Below are positions 34,164 through 45,999 of a stretch of DNA of 64,000 nt, piece after piece. The first letter of the stretch is position 1. The number at the start of each line of letters is the position of its first letter. This DNA comes from Varanus komodoensis (taxonomy: Eukaryota; Chordata; Lepidosauria; Squamata; Varanidae), in NCBI RefSeq assembly GCF_004798865.1, contig NW_025335584.1, positions 1 to 64,000 on the forward strand. The letters run 5' to 3'. The notes below the pieces were generated by a model, which did no database searches, was not told where the DNA came from, and saw only the letters and a list, made by a program, of their open reading frames with translations. Position numbers and translations under genes: made by a program.

Positions 34164-34727
34164 TTAGGGTATCATCCCAGGTGTTTCCATTCTTCTCAGA
34201 TGTCCCTTGTCATTTAGCTCAGGCCTCATTAAAATGATGTAGCATTTGGGGGGGGGGGGAATGGAAAGCAACAGGCCAGCACTGGAGGTTAAGATGGAGA
34301 AGTTCTCCACTGCCACCAGGAATTTTCCTTTGGTGCTCAGGTAGGTTGGGACAAAGGAGAACCACACACTGCAGAAGTTCACCATGCTGAGCGTGATTAA
34401 ATTTGCTTCATTGAATGTGTCTGGAAAGTTCCTGGCTAGGAAAGCCAAAGTAAAGCTGGCAATGGCCAGCAAGCCCATGTAGCCCAAGACACAGTAAAAC
34501 ATCACACCTGAGCCCTCATTGCATTCTAGGATGATTTTGTCCTTTGCTGAGTGCTGATTCATATCTGGGAATGGAGGAGACGTACTTAGCCAAAGTATGC
34601 AAATGACAGCCTGTACTGAAGAGCCAGAGAAAACAAGAGCAATTGCTATTCTTTTCCCCACCCATTTCCTAATTCTGGATCCAGGTCTGGTTGCCATAAA
34701 TGCCAGGACCACAATCATGGTTTTTGC
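34164..34727 (-). pseudogene. V2R-C exon 6, 5'-truncated 7TM domain
   Basis: Retains TM3 end through TM7 ([20 protein letters not shown] to [11 protein letters not shown]). At about 34727 the coding sequence stops abruptly and intron 5 sequence like that at 20335 of V2R-B follows. A G run adds one Pro codon before [13 protein letters not shown]. Confidence 0.9.
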
Positions 34728-35454
34728 CTAGAGAGTTTGCCTACTTAACCAACCCTTCCTTGGTTAAGTAGCAGTGACAAACAAAGAGAATAGGAAGTCA
34801 AGCTAAACTGAAACCAAATTAATTGCCTTGAAGGGCAATAATTTATGTCATTCCAAGTAAAATGCCCACAATTGATTCCCACATGGTATAGCATTTGTGT
34901 TCTTGGTATTCAAATCAAAATGAATTTTTGGGTTGTGGTGGGTTGGTGTGAATGATTATTGCAGCATTGAGCAAGGAGGCACTTGATTCAGGTCTCATCT
35001 TGTGAAATGTGACCTTGATGGGAAATCAAAGAGATACTGGAAGACAGAGAGGAGAGGAGATTGCAAAGAGCCTCCAAACCTTTCCTTAGCCCTAATTACT
35101 GGGGATAAGGGAATATTTTCATCAGACTTCTGCAGTAGTCTGATGAAAAAAAAGATAAAGACACCTCAGCTGAATCAGCTGACTTCCTCCTGCTTCTGCA
35201 GTTCCCTTTGCTGAGCAGATAACATCAATTCTGCATAGCTATAATTTAAGTATAACATGTTATAGGTATATGGCATTCTGGGAGGGTTAACCCACCGATC
35301 CTGAATTGGTGCTTCCATCTCATCAACAATTACTTTTGAAATACAGTGGTGGCAGTTTTCACTGATATTTCTGAGGCCTGCAATTTCATGCACTCTGAAT
35401 TAGATTCAATTTAGAAGTGGCTGCCCTCTTCTTAAGGATCTTGTTAGCCAGATG

Positions 35455-35575
35455 AGGGTGTTCAAGGATAGGCTAGACATGCACATTGTAGGCATGTCAT
35501 GAGCGGAGCTGTCTAGAGCCAGGGGTCAGACTAGATAGCTTAGGAGGCCTCTTCAGAGTCTCTTTGTTTCTCTGA
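35455..35575 (+). mobile_element. CR1 LINE 3' end (short)
   Basis: 'ttcaaggataggctagacatgcac' type sequence followed by 'gtcatgagcggagc' and 'ggtcagactagat', matching the 3' ends of the long CR1 copies (17710-17829, 55340-55440). It lies in V2R-C intron 5, directly before an L2 piece. Confidence 0.8.
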
Positions 35576-36079
35576 ACAAGCGCTTACGTCCGTATATGCC
35601 GGACCGCCCTTTGAGATCTGCGGGAGAGTCCCTTCTCTGGGAACCCTCCATGAAAAAAATTAGGAGAGTAAGTACTCGGAGGAGGGCTTTCTCTGCGGTG
35701 GCGCCCNNNNNNNNNNNNNNNNNNNNNNNNNNNNNNNNNNNNNNNNNNNNNNNNNNNNNNNNNNNNNNNNNNNNNNNNNNNNNNNNNNNNNNNNNNNNNN
35801 NNNNNNTCGGCACCAGGTAAAGACCTTTTTATTTAAACATCATTTTAATTGTTAAAACATATGATCTGGCCAGGGCAACTTCTTCTTCCTTCTCTTTTCT
35901 CCTCCTATACTTTTTATTTACTTATTTTATACTGATAATTATAATTTTATATTTGTAACTCAGTGTATTTTTTGTATTTTTGTATTTAATGGTAATTTAT
36001 TATGTTCTATTGTATTTGAATGTATTTTATTGTGTTGTAAGCCGCCCCGAGGTTTCGGCAAGGAACGGCATAGAAATGT

Positions 36080-36113
<34 letters not shown>

Positions 36114-36140
36114 GTAGTAATAATAATAATAATAATAATA
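35576..36140 (+). mobile_element. L2 LINE 3' end, interrupted by an assembly gap
   Basis: Encodes LRPYMPDRPLRSAGESLLWE and RRAFSAVAP, the C-terminal end of the L2 reverse-transcriptase protein (same segment as 43450-43660). After the gap come a 3' UTR with 'aagccgccccgaggtttcggc' and an (AAT)n tail at 36083-36140. Confidence 0.82.
35707..35806. other. Assembly gap (100 N)
   Basis: Exactly 100 N, a conventional placeholder of unknown true size, inside the L2 element. Open frames that run through it are meaningless. Confidence 0.99.
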
Positions 36141-36554
36141 TGTTTTTAAGTATCTCTCAGGTTTTGCATTGGTCCCTTCCACGCAGCTACAGCAAGCTCA
36201 AAGATTCCAGAAACAAGATCTATGTGTGCTTTTCAGCATAATCTTTATTGGGTTATAAGTGTTTTTTGCTCTTGTTACACTTTGTTGTCCTTACACTTTC
36301 CAGTGTACATTCCTGGTTGCTTTACAACCACATTGAACTGCCACAGTCTTGAACTGATGACTTTTTCTCTCCAAGCCATTAAATGTTTGAGTTGCAGAAG
36401 AATGGGCAGAAAGAGAAAGAGAACCAAGGCCAGGCTGCATTCTATCTATATCTACTTCTACACCATCTATATTGATCATCTATCTCTCGATCTCTCATCT
36501 ATGCATCAGTTCCTAAATCCTCTTGGCTAACCTACTATACATGCTGCCACCTAC

Positions 36555-36681
36555 CCTTCCTTTCAGACATCATCCCTTCTGGGCATGGAGCACAGTCGTA
36601 ACAGCAAAATTTCTCTCCTTCCCTCTTTCTCCTGCTGTAGCCAGGATAGCAGTAGTCATTGCACACTGAAAGGGGCAGCAC
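36555..36681 (-). pseudogene. V2R-C exon 5: cysteine-rich domain
   Basis: 127 bp: [19 protein letters not shown] and [18 protein letters not shown], with acceptor GTGCAG and donor AAGG/GTAGGT. Undamaged itself, but part of a dead gene. Confidence 0.92.
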
Positions 36682-37094
36682 CTGCACAGAAGCACAAAAT
36701 GCAGATGGCCATTGAGAAATTGTGAGCACAGAATGCCTCCTCTTTGCAGCATGGCTCTCGACATGCGTCAGAGTCTCCTTATCAATGGCAGGAATAAACA
36801 CTCAGACCCATAGGGGAGATTCAAATCACCTCTCACCACCAATTAAAAGCTTGTAGAACATACCAAGAGTTTTTTATACATTCTGATCATGTGATGACCA
36901 AATGAGGGGAACACAGTTAAAAGAATGTGAGAGATCTGCAGAGGAAATTTAATAAAATAGCCTTGATTAGAAGAGATTAACATAACAATCACTGAGGGAC
37001 AGGGATTACTGGGGGTCTTGGCATGCAAACAAGGATGATTGCAATGCTGCTAGAAAAAACTTGGCTGGGCACCTTAACTGTTTTCTTTTCTGTT

Positions 37095-38725
37095 AGCACA
37101 AGAATCGAGAGGGGAGAAGGAAATGGCAACCCACTCCAGTATCCTTGCCATGAAAACCCCATGGACAGTACCAAAAAGCAAAAAGATATGATGAGCCCCT
37201 CCAATGTGCCAATGTGCTATGGGGGACGAGCAGATGGCTAGTACTAGTTCCACCAGAAAGTATGAAGCGACTGAGTCAAAGCCTAAAGGACACTCAGTTG
37301 CAGATGTATCTGGTGGTGGTAGGAGAGTCTGATTCTGTAAAGTTCTATACTCCATAGGAACCTGGAATGTAAGATGTATGAATCAAAACAAGCTGGATGT
37401 GGTCAAACAAGCGATGACAAGACTGAACATCAACATCTTAGGAATCAGTGAACTAAAATGGACAGGAATGGGTGAATTTAATTCAGATGACCATCAGGTA
37501 TACTACTGTGGGCAAGAATCCCTCAGAAGAAATGGAGAAGCCTTCATAGTCAATACAAGAGTAGAAAAAGCAGTACTGGGATACAATCTCCAAAATGACA
37601 GAATGATCTCAGTTCAAATCCAAGGCAAAATATTCAAAATCACAGTAGTCCAAGTCTATGCCCCAACCACGGGTGCTGAAGAGGCTGAAGTTGAGCGGAT
37701 CTATGAAGACCCACAACACCTTCTACAATTAACACCAAAAAATGATGTCCTTATCTTCATGGAGGATTGGAATGCTAAAGTAGGAAGCCAAAAGATAACT
37801 GGAATAACAGGCAAGTTTGGCCTTGTAGTACAAAATGAAGCAGGGCACAGGCTGGAAGAATTTTGTCAAGAGAATACAGTGGTCATAGCAAACACTCTTT
37901 TCCAACGACCCAAGAGACAACTCTACACATGGACCTCACCAGACTGTCAACACAGAAACCAAATTGACTATGTGCTCTGCAGCCAAAGATGGAGAAGCTC
38001 TATACCTTCACTAAAAACTAGACCAGGTGCGGACTGTGGCTCAGAGCATGAGCTTCTGGTTGCAAAATTTAGGCTTAAACTGAAGAAAGTAGGGAAAAGC
38101 GTGACCACTCATGCGTGACCGTAATCATATCCCTGATGAATATACAGTAGAAGTGACACATAGATTTAAGGAATTAGATCTGATAGACAGAATGCCTGTA
38201 GAACTATGGACAGAAGTTCACAGCATTGTACAAGAGGTAGCAACTAAAACCATCCCAAAGAAAAAGAAATGCAAGAAAGCAAAATGGCTATCTGAGGAAG
38301 CTTTACAAATAGCTGAGGAAAGAAGGGAAGTGAAAGGCAAGGGAGAAAGAAAAAAGTACACCCAATTAAGAAAGAATGCTTTCTTAAATGAACAGTGCAA
38401 AGAAATAGAAGAAAACAATAGAATAGGGAAGACCAGAGATCTCTTCAAGAAAGTTGGAGATATGAAGGGAATGTTTCATGCAAAGATAGGCATGATAAAG
38501 GACGAAATGGCAGGGATCTATCAGAGGCAGAAAAGACTAAGAAGTGGCAGTCCTGTATAGAAGAAGAACTATACAGGAAAGATCTTAATGTCCTTGATAA
38601 CCACAATGGTGTGGTCACTGACCTCGAGCCAGACATCCTGGAGTGTGAAGTAAAATGGGTCTTAGGAAGCTTTAGACACAGCAAAGAATATAGAAGAATC
38701 CCATGCTTGACTAATTGAGGCACAT
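37095..38725 (+). mobile_element. BovB (RTE) LINE, 5' part, in V2R-C intron 4
   Basis: Starts with the BovB leader ('gagaaggaaatggcaaccca'). It then has a 246-codon open stretch (37378-38118) with the endonuclease: [43 protein letters not shown] (GDWN in BovB consensus), [19 protein letters not shown] and CGSEHELLVAKF. A second frame (38111-38560) has [20 protein letters not shown] and [20 protein letters not shown]. It ends before the reverse transcriptase with the same odd tail as the V2R-B intron 4 copy, so the insertion predates the B/C duplication. Confidence 0.92.
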
Positions 38726-39089
38726 ATCAGAATTGAAAATGAAAGTTAATGCTTTGTGGACTTCAGAGTTATAAAACTTTAAGGTCAGCAAATAGTTGAG
38801 GAAAGAAGGGAAGCGAAAGGCAAGAGAGAAAGAGAAAGATACAAACAATTGAATGCAAAATTCCAGAGAATAGCTAGAAGAGATAAGAATGCCTTCTTAA
38901 ATGAACAGTGCAAAGAAATAGAAGAAAACAATTGAACTGGGAGATCTCTTCAAGAAAATTGGAGATATGAAGGGAACATTTCATCCAAAGATGGGCATGA
39001 TAAAGGACCAAAATGGCAGGGACCTAACAGAGGCAGAAAAGATTAAGAAGAGGTGGCAAGATTTTATGGATGAACTATAAAAGAAAGAG

Positions 39090-39725
39090 CTTAGTGTTGT
39101 GCCTGACACACCAACAGAGGCGGCACCTCACGAGGAAGAGTCAAATGGCCAAAGAGAGAATCGGGCCTCAGAACAAGAGGACTTACATTTGAGGCTCTGT
39201 GACCAAGCGACCCTTCCACAGCCTTGCTTAGGGGTAGCTGAACAGATACCTGTCCCTCATCCTGACCCTTTACCCATTGGGCAGACAGTCACACCCCAGC
39301 CCAATCTCAAGGGCCCCTAGGGAAAAGACACTACACGTTCTGCCCCTGAAGAGCAGGGACAGGATGCCCCCCTTCCTCCTGACACTGAGTCTTCTGAACA
39401 AGATACAGGAGATGCAAGAGGTGGGACAGATTTGACTCACGCGTCTCTTAGACGTAGCTTACGCCGATTGGGACAAAAGGAAGCTTTGTCCCACCTTAGG
39501 GGAGAATGATGGGACAGAGAAAGCTAATCCCACGTGGGTTCCCTGAGAGATGTCACTAAGAAGATAGCAAGCTGTCGTGAGGTGATAAATGACCCACACT
39601 TATGCAGGCAATGAAACTAAAGTCTTTTGTTGCTACTTTTCTACAAGATTTACGATGCTACGAATAAGCTCTACTGCAATGGTCTTTACAAGTTAGTTGC
39701 TATCTTCTTAGTGACATCTCTGCTC
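39090..39725 (+). mobile_element. LTR retrotransposon fossil, 3' part (probably Ty3/gypsy-like)
   Basis: A proline- and glutamate-rich tail of a polyprotein ending LRRLGQKEALSHLRGE is followed by sequence consistent with the start of a 3' LTR ('tgatgggacagagaaagc'). Only the end of the element is present; it is broken and nested between two parts of a BovB copy, so it is younger than that BovB. Family assignment is tentative. A pair of 25-bp inverted repeats lies at its right side (39546-39570 and 39697-39721). Confidence 0.4.
39546..39721. repeat. 25-bp perfect inverted repeat with 126-bp spacer
   Basis: 39546-39570 (starting 'agagatgtcactaagaag') is the exact reverse complement of 39697-39721 (ending 'cttcttagtgacatctct'). 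It could fold as a long hairpin or mark the two ends of a small element. Confidence 0.88.
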
Positions 39726-42700
39726 TAATGGCAGAAAGTTAAGAGGAACTAAAGAGCCTCTTGATGTGGGTGAAGGAGGAAAGCACGAAAGTTGGCTTGA
39801 AACTCAACATTAAGAAAACTAAAATCATGACCTCCAGCCCTTATCACATCCTGGCAAACAGATGGGGAAGAAATGAAGGTAGTGACAGATTTTATTTTCC
39901 TGGGCTCCAAGATCACCAGTGATGGGGACTGCAGCCAAGCAATCAAAAGATGCTTGCTTCTTCGGAGGAAAGCTATGGCAAATCTAGAAAGCATACTAAA
40001 AAAGCAGAGACATCTCCCTGCCAACAAAAATGTGTATAGTTAAGACTATGATTTTCCCCATTACAATGTATGGTTGTGAAAGCTGGACCATAAGGAAGGC
40101 TGAGCGCTGAAGAATCGACGAATTTGAATTGTGGTGCTGGAGGAGACTCCTGCGAGTCCCTTGGACTGCAAAGCGATCAAACCAGTCAGTCCTAGAGGAG
40201 ATCGACCCTGACTGCTCTTTAGAAGGCCAGATACTGAAGATGAAACTCAAATACTTTGGCCACCTAATGAGAAGGAAGGACTCCCTGGAGAAGAGCCTTA
40301 TGCTGGGAACATTTGATGGGAAAGAAGGGGAGGGCAGGGAATGAGGTTGCTAGATGGAGTAACTGAAGCAGTCAGCGTGAGCTTAGGTGGGCTCTAGGGG
40401 ATGGTCGAGGACAGGAAGGCCTGGAGGAATGTTGTCCATTGGGTCGCGATGGTTTGGACACGACTTCACAACTAGCAACAACAAACTTTCCTTCGGAGTC
40501 CCATTTGGCAAACGCTTTTCCAACCAAAGGTAGTAACCATCTCTTAAAGGAACAGCTTGAAAATCACACTAACCATCTCTTAAAGGAACAGCTTGAAAGT
40601 CACACTAAACAGAAGCCTGTCTTGGAATTCTGGTACTTATTGAGAATTAGGAGCAGAGAAGTTGCAAATCTGATTTTATAACACAAAGGCATATATAAGC
40701 AACTTTTCTCTATCAGGATTTTTCTGAATTTCCACAGCACATGGAAGGAGAATGCAACTGGGTCTATTTTTTGCTTCTTAGATATGGAAAGAAGTCTGAT
40801 ACCATTGAATGAGTTTTGGGGGAAGGAGGCAGGCATCATGGGTATGAATTAGTGATTCACTGCTCTGCAAAAATCAACTGAAATATGCATTGCTTACAAG
40901 TACTACACAGCACTTCTATTTCATTAGGGAGATTAAGCAAGAGAGCCATAGAAGTCCTCCGATACTGGGGGGGGGGGGGGTTGGCATAAGTCATGCTCCT
41001 CTCAAATACTTCAGGAAATTAGAACCATATAATTTACGGAAAGAAAATGAAGTTAACATAGTACAATTTTGACTTAATTACAAAAATGGAGTTCGGGTTA
41101 GGGGTTATGGTTGTTTAAATTGAAACCACGGAAATCAAGATTAATTGTTTGGTTTAAGACAGTTCTATTGGAATCCTGATAGGAACTAGATTGATAGACT
41201 ATCCCCTCCCCTCCCTTGCCCTCTCCTCTGCATATTATTATCTGCATCTACTCCATATATTTTATGTGCTTTGGTAGATTGAGAATTTCCCTTTTACACC
41301 CTAAGGAATAATTTACATTAATATCTATGATCTTAGCTCAGACTTTCCTTGCTTTGTTATGCTTGGTTGAAAACTGGAGTCATGATGTATATTGCCATTT
41401 ATTGAATGTCATGGACTATTTAATAAAGCAATAGAATTGCTGGTAGCATTCAGTTGACCATAAAGTCCCTCACAACCTTGAGCATACACACGCAAATCTA
41501 CCTCTAAAATTAATGCCAGTAATAAGTGCTCATACACATCCTCAGATTAGATATGCATTCTCAAAGTTTGCTATGTCTGCAAGTAATACACCAAGACTGA
41601 AATCTAATATCTAATCAGTGTAGAAAATAATGTATAGGACTTAGGGAGTCATAGTTTTGAGTAGACAACTACATAACTGTAGTGCTAATGAAAAGGAAGT
41701 CCATTGTAATCAATTGCACTTAAAATGCATTTAGTACAGATATACAAGAAGCAACAAAATATTACTTATAATCTTAACTACTTAAAATCCATTTTACGTC
41801 CAAGAAGGGATGATCTGCACTTGAATTTCTGGTATGACATAGTTGCCAGCATCTAAGAACTCCTTTTTTGCCTGGGGAAGCAAAGATATAGCTATAAACC
41901 CAGGACTAAGCCCCACTGCAATCAGTGGGGCTTGTATGTAAGTAGACGTATAGAGAATTACACAAAGACTCTCATTATACAGTCTCCCATCACCACTGGT
42001 CCAACAAACAGCATACAGTCCACTTGGACAGGAAGGACTAGATCTTTATGGAAACAGGAGAAACACAGAGTCCATCTCACATGCTGGTTTCAGAACAGAA
42101 CTGGGCACTCCCCAAACAGTTCACCAAACAGTTATTAAGAAAATTGAATCTGCCAGGAAATCAGGGAGGTGTCTATAGTAGAAGTGAGATGAGGTTGTAG
42201 CAGATTTGCAGCTGGAATATACTCACAGGATTTCGAAGAAGTAGGTATGGCTCATGCAGTCATGGACAAATCTGACGGCAATTGTTTACTTTGCTCCATT
42301 TCACTTCTCCAAGGAAATGGAGACATTCCTGGTGGATGTAAAGGAACAGATCTGTCCTTCATTTTCGCACTTGGTTTGGTTTTTGGGGTGTGGCTGGCAC
42401 TGCATTTCGAAGCCTCAGCTGCTAAAAAAAGAAGAAGAAGAAAAGAAAAACACAAGAGCTCAGTTGATGTGGGACTAGAAGGAAGTGACTTACCACTTCA
42501 TACATTTGGTATTCATTCACCAGATAGTTTTTTTTCCTAGGTTACCAGCGATGCTAGGTAAAGATCACACATTACAGCTCAAAATTGTTCTGTGTAAAGG
42601 ATCAGGGAGGTTTTGTTCTGTTTGTTTAAAAATGTAGAATGAACCCAGTGCTCCTGAAGTGTTCTAGAACTGAAGTACTCTAGAAAATCCTGAAGTGTAC

Positions 42701-42774
42701 TAGAACTCACATCTGGACAAAATGGAAAATTTTTAAACTCTTCCTTACATTAGAGTACCGTAAGTCCACCTGAC

Positions 42775-43002
42775 CTGGTTAAAACTCCTGTGCCACACAA
42801 TTAGATCATCGTCAAGGGTCAGTTCCTTCCCTGGATGAGCCCATGACTCAAGTCTTCCAACTTTAACTCTAATGAAGGAGTTATTTGGGAAGGTTACCAA
42901 GTTTGTAACATCAAAACTTGCCTCTGATTCTCCACTTTCATCAAAACTCAAAGCATTTCCAGCACTGTTGTTGAGCAAGATTCCCCTCAGAAAATGATGG
43001 AG
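42775..43002 (-). pseudogene. V2R-C exon 4: end of ligand-binding domain
   Basis: 228 bp, open: [20 protein letters not shown], then [19 protein letters not shown] and IVWHRSFNQ, with normal acceptor and donor. Confidence 0.92.
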
Positions 43003-43244
43003 CTATATTGAAAAAGAAAATTACTAGATATTACGATATCCAGACAGAGTTTATCAAAGCACATTCTCCTCTAAAAGCAGATGGTGCATGCAGCAGCCAT
43101 CTCCTAAGACTAACTAAATTATTTGACTCAGGTGTTAGATCTAGAGGGGTTCTGAATGCCACTCAAATGTCTCCTCTTGTTACCACTGTTTCCCCAACCA
43201 GCCAGCCAGCCAGCCAGCTCTGGATGTGAATACTTCCAAGAAGT

Positions 43245-43246
43245 AT

Positions 43247-43294
<48 letters not shown>

Positions 43295-44270
43295 ACAACT
43301 TATATGCTGCCCCATCTCATGAGCCTTGGGGCGGCTTACAATCATTAAAATCACATATAAAAATGTGAAAAATACAAAAATAAAATAAAATAAAATAGTG
43401 GATCCAGCCTGGTCAATTTAAACCAACAAATAAACCATTAACAGTTAAAATAGCATTTAAATAAAAAGGTCTTTGCCTGGCGCTGCAAAACAACTAAGGA
43501 CGGCGCCAGGCAGACCTCTCTGGGGAGCGCATTCCATAGGTTGGGCACCACTGCAGAGAAAGCTCTCCTCCAAGTACCTAACCTCCGAATGTCCTTCACG
43601 GAGGGTTCCCAGAGGAGGGCCTCTGCCACCAATCTCAGGGGGCGGGAGGGCATATATGGACATAGGCGCTCCTTTAGGTAACCAGGGCCCAAGACGTTCA
43701 GGGCTTTGTAGGTGATAACCAGCACCTTGAATTGGGCCCGAACTTCAATGGGGAGCCAGTGGAGCTGACAGAGGACTGGGGTTATATGAGAACAATGCCC
43801 AGTCCCCGTCAGCTGCCTGGCAGCTCTATTTTGCACCAATTGAAGTATCCGGACCTTCTTCAAGGGCAGCCCCACGTAGAGCGCATTACAGAAGTCTAAT
43901 CGAAAAGTGACCAATGCATGTGTCACTGTTGCCAGGCAGTTGTCCTCCAGGTAGGGACGCAGCTGATGGATCAGCCAAAGCTGAAGGAAAGCGCTCCTCG
44001 CCACCGCTGTCACCTGAGCTTCCAGTGAAAGCTCTGGGTTGAGGAGCACTCCCAAGCTGTGGACTGTCCTTAAGAGGGAGTGCAACCCCATTCAGGACAA
44101 GGTCCAGGTCCCCCATCCCAAAGCCCGATCCACCTACCAACAGGACCTCCATCTTATCTGCATTGAGCTTCAGTTTATTGGCCCTCATCCAGCCCATTAC
44201 CTCGGCCAGGCACCGGTTCAGGACATTCTTCCTACATGTCCCAAAACGCAAGTTTCCCTTTTCCAACTAA
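43245..44270 (-). mobile_element. L2 LINE 3' part, in V2R-C intron 3
   Basis: A 217-codon open frame on the minus strand (43438-44091) encodes the L2 reverse-transcriptase C-terminal region: SLGVLLNPELSLEAQVTAVA, VTFRLDFCNALYVGLPLKKV, CQLHWLPIEVRAQFKVLVIT and LWNALPREVCLAPSL. An upstream frame (to 44266) gives LNADKMEVLLVG. The 3' tail 'aagccgccccaaggctcatg' ends in (AAAT)n at 43245-43292. It is absent from V2R-A and V2R-B, and the long open frame suggests a young insertion. Confidence 0.88.
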
Positions 44271-44771
44271 TTTTACTCCTGGCAGGTTTCAGGTCAGAGT
44301 TTTCAAGGATTTTGGTGTGACCAACAAGAAACAATGAACATGACTTTCTCCATCTCTGAATCATATGCTAGCCTGCTTTTTAGAAATCATGTGAGCATGA
44401 TTATCAATTACCGCATTTTGTTAGGAGATGCCTGTTTTTCTACTGTTAATAACCTTCTATGTGCCAAACCAGATATGCACCAAATATGCAAGATCAACGG
44501 TATAGGGTGGCAAATGCTTAAAGCATTCAAATGTGCATGCAGTGTTACCTTTATACAACCACTTAGAACTCTGCAAAGAAAAGCAAAAGAAGAGGATCCA
44601 CTGCTTCTGCCCAGGAAAGGCCAAAGATCATCTTCCGTGCAGCAACACTCCAGGGAGTCAGAATGCTGCAATTCTTAGTTGCATGGTCATTGGGTTCATG
44701 CGCACGCACGAGAGAGATAGATAGATGACCCATCATGCAAAATCGGTCTTCAGCCATTGTGTCATCCTCAC

Positions 44772-45619
44772 CTGCCATGGCTCTGCATCATGACTTGCCT
44801 GATTCCCTCTGCCTCTTCCCCATTTTGAACTCCATTTGAATGCAGCATGCATTGTGTGTGCTACTGCATACACAGTGTTGTAGACATTGTAACTGTGGCC
44901 AGTCATCTTCCCTTCAAATACTGTACTGGGATGTGTCTCCAAACTTTCATTCCCAGTACACAAATTCCTGCTTTTCAAATATATCTGGGAAGTGTTGAAA
45001 TGGCAGTGAAATGCCTGCTCCCAGAAATTCTGAAAAAATATTTCTCCTTTTCTCCAGGGAGGCTTCATGGTGTGAACAAGTGGAATCCAGGTGGTTGCTT
45101 GGCCTGAAGAGCAAAGGTTATGGCACCATGGAAATGCTGGATGTCCCACATCTGTTGAATGGAGAGTGATTCAAAATCCCATTGGGTTGTTGAAATCCAC
45201 ACTTTCTCCAAGGGTGGCCATGACCAAAATGTTGCTACAAAGAACATCATTCTCAGATTCTGCCAGGATGGGTGTTCTCCATTTACAAAACAGGCACTGA
45301 CCTTTCCTTCCATGAGAATGGGATAATTTCCCAGCACTTCTAAAAGCTGGACTGCATATTCATCCAAATAAGTCCGCTCCAGAAAGCGAAATATGAAGGC
45401 ATAGCAGATATCATTCTGGGAAAGCAGCGGTACCATGGTCTGCAAGAACTTGTCCCCATGGTCATCGTCCACAGCCAGCAGCCCAATCCATGTCCATCCA
45501 AAATGCTGAAGTAAGCGCACAACCCCCAGATACTGATGGGATTCCCTGGGCACCATCTGGTACAAAAAGGGGAATTCTGTCTTGTCACCATGTGCTGGGG
45601 AAAAGGACCCATAAGTGAG
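44772..45619 (-). pseudogene. V2R-C exon 3, frameshifted
   Basis: 848 bp against 858 in the paralogs. One 4-bp deletion near 45080 breaks the frame, and a further 6 bp (two codons) are missing near 44815 (KWSSKWGRGRGNQ against [15 protein letters not shown] in V2R-B). The rest matches V2R exon 3 closely, with an intact donor and acceptor. Confidence 0.92.
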
Positions 45620-45707
45620 CTGAAATCAAATGCATCAATTTGTGGATTAGGAGAGAATGTCAGCTTCTATCCCATGAAATTTAGATGATCCCATGGAAAG
45701 AGCCTAC

Positions 45708-45999
45708 CTGTGGGGTCTTGTACATGGCAGTGATGATGGACATGATTTCAGAGGCTTCAGTCACAAGTCCTTCAACGACAGCAGCTATTTTTTTCTGAAC
45801 AACACACCTGAAGTTTGGGACAAATCTGTGGTATGAGCAAAGGAGGCCCATGGAGGCCTTATATCTCATCCTCGCAATGTAGTAGCCATTGAGAATGTGG
45901 AAGCCCAGAGTGAGGTTTGGCAGGATTTGGGGATTCCCTTTGATCTCGTCTACAGCAAAGGACAAGGCCAGGATGTGCTGGTACATCTTTGGCATGGAA
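45708..45999 (-). pseudogene. V2R-C exon 2: ligand-binding domain, N-terminal lobe
   Basis: 292 bp, open: [40 protein letters not shown]. Splice sites intact. Confidence 0.92.

Larger units (their letters stand above)
38790..40490 (+). mobile_element. Second BovB LINE, internally deleted and interrupted
   Basis: 38790-39085 repeats the BovB middle region ('gaggaaagaagggaagcgaa', 'atgaacagtgcaaagaaatag'). After an LTR-element fossil, 39735-40490 gives the C-terminal part: CWRRLLRVPWTAKRSNQS, EIDPDCSLEGQILKMKLKYF, GHLMRRKDSLEKSLMLGTF. The BovB 3' end 'gggtcgcgatggtttggacac' follows. Most of the reverse transcriptase is missing. Confidence 0.85.

Noticed and set aside
35553-35820. Open frames on both strands near 35600-35820
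   Set aside because: They run through the 100-N gap and are artefacts of translating N.
36083-36140. Possible CRISPR-like or regulatory repeat array
   Set aside because: It is a plain (AAT)n tail of an L2 element; no spacer structure exists anywhere in the window.
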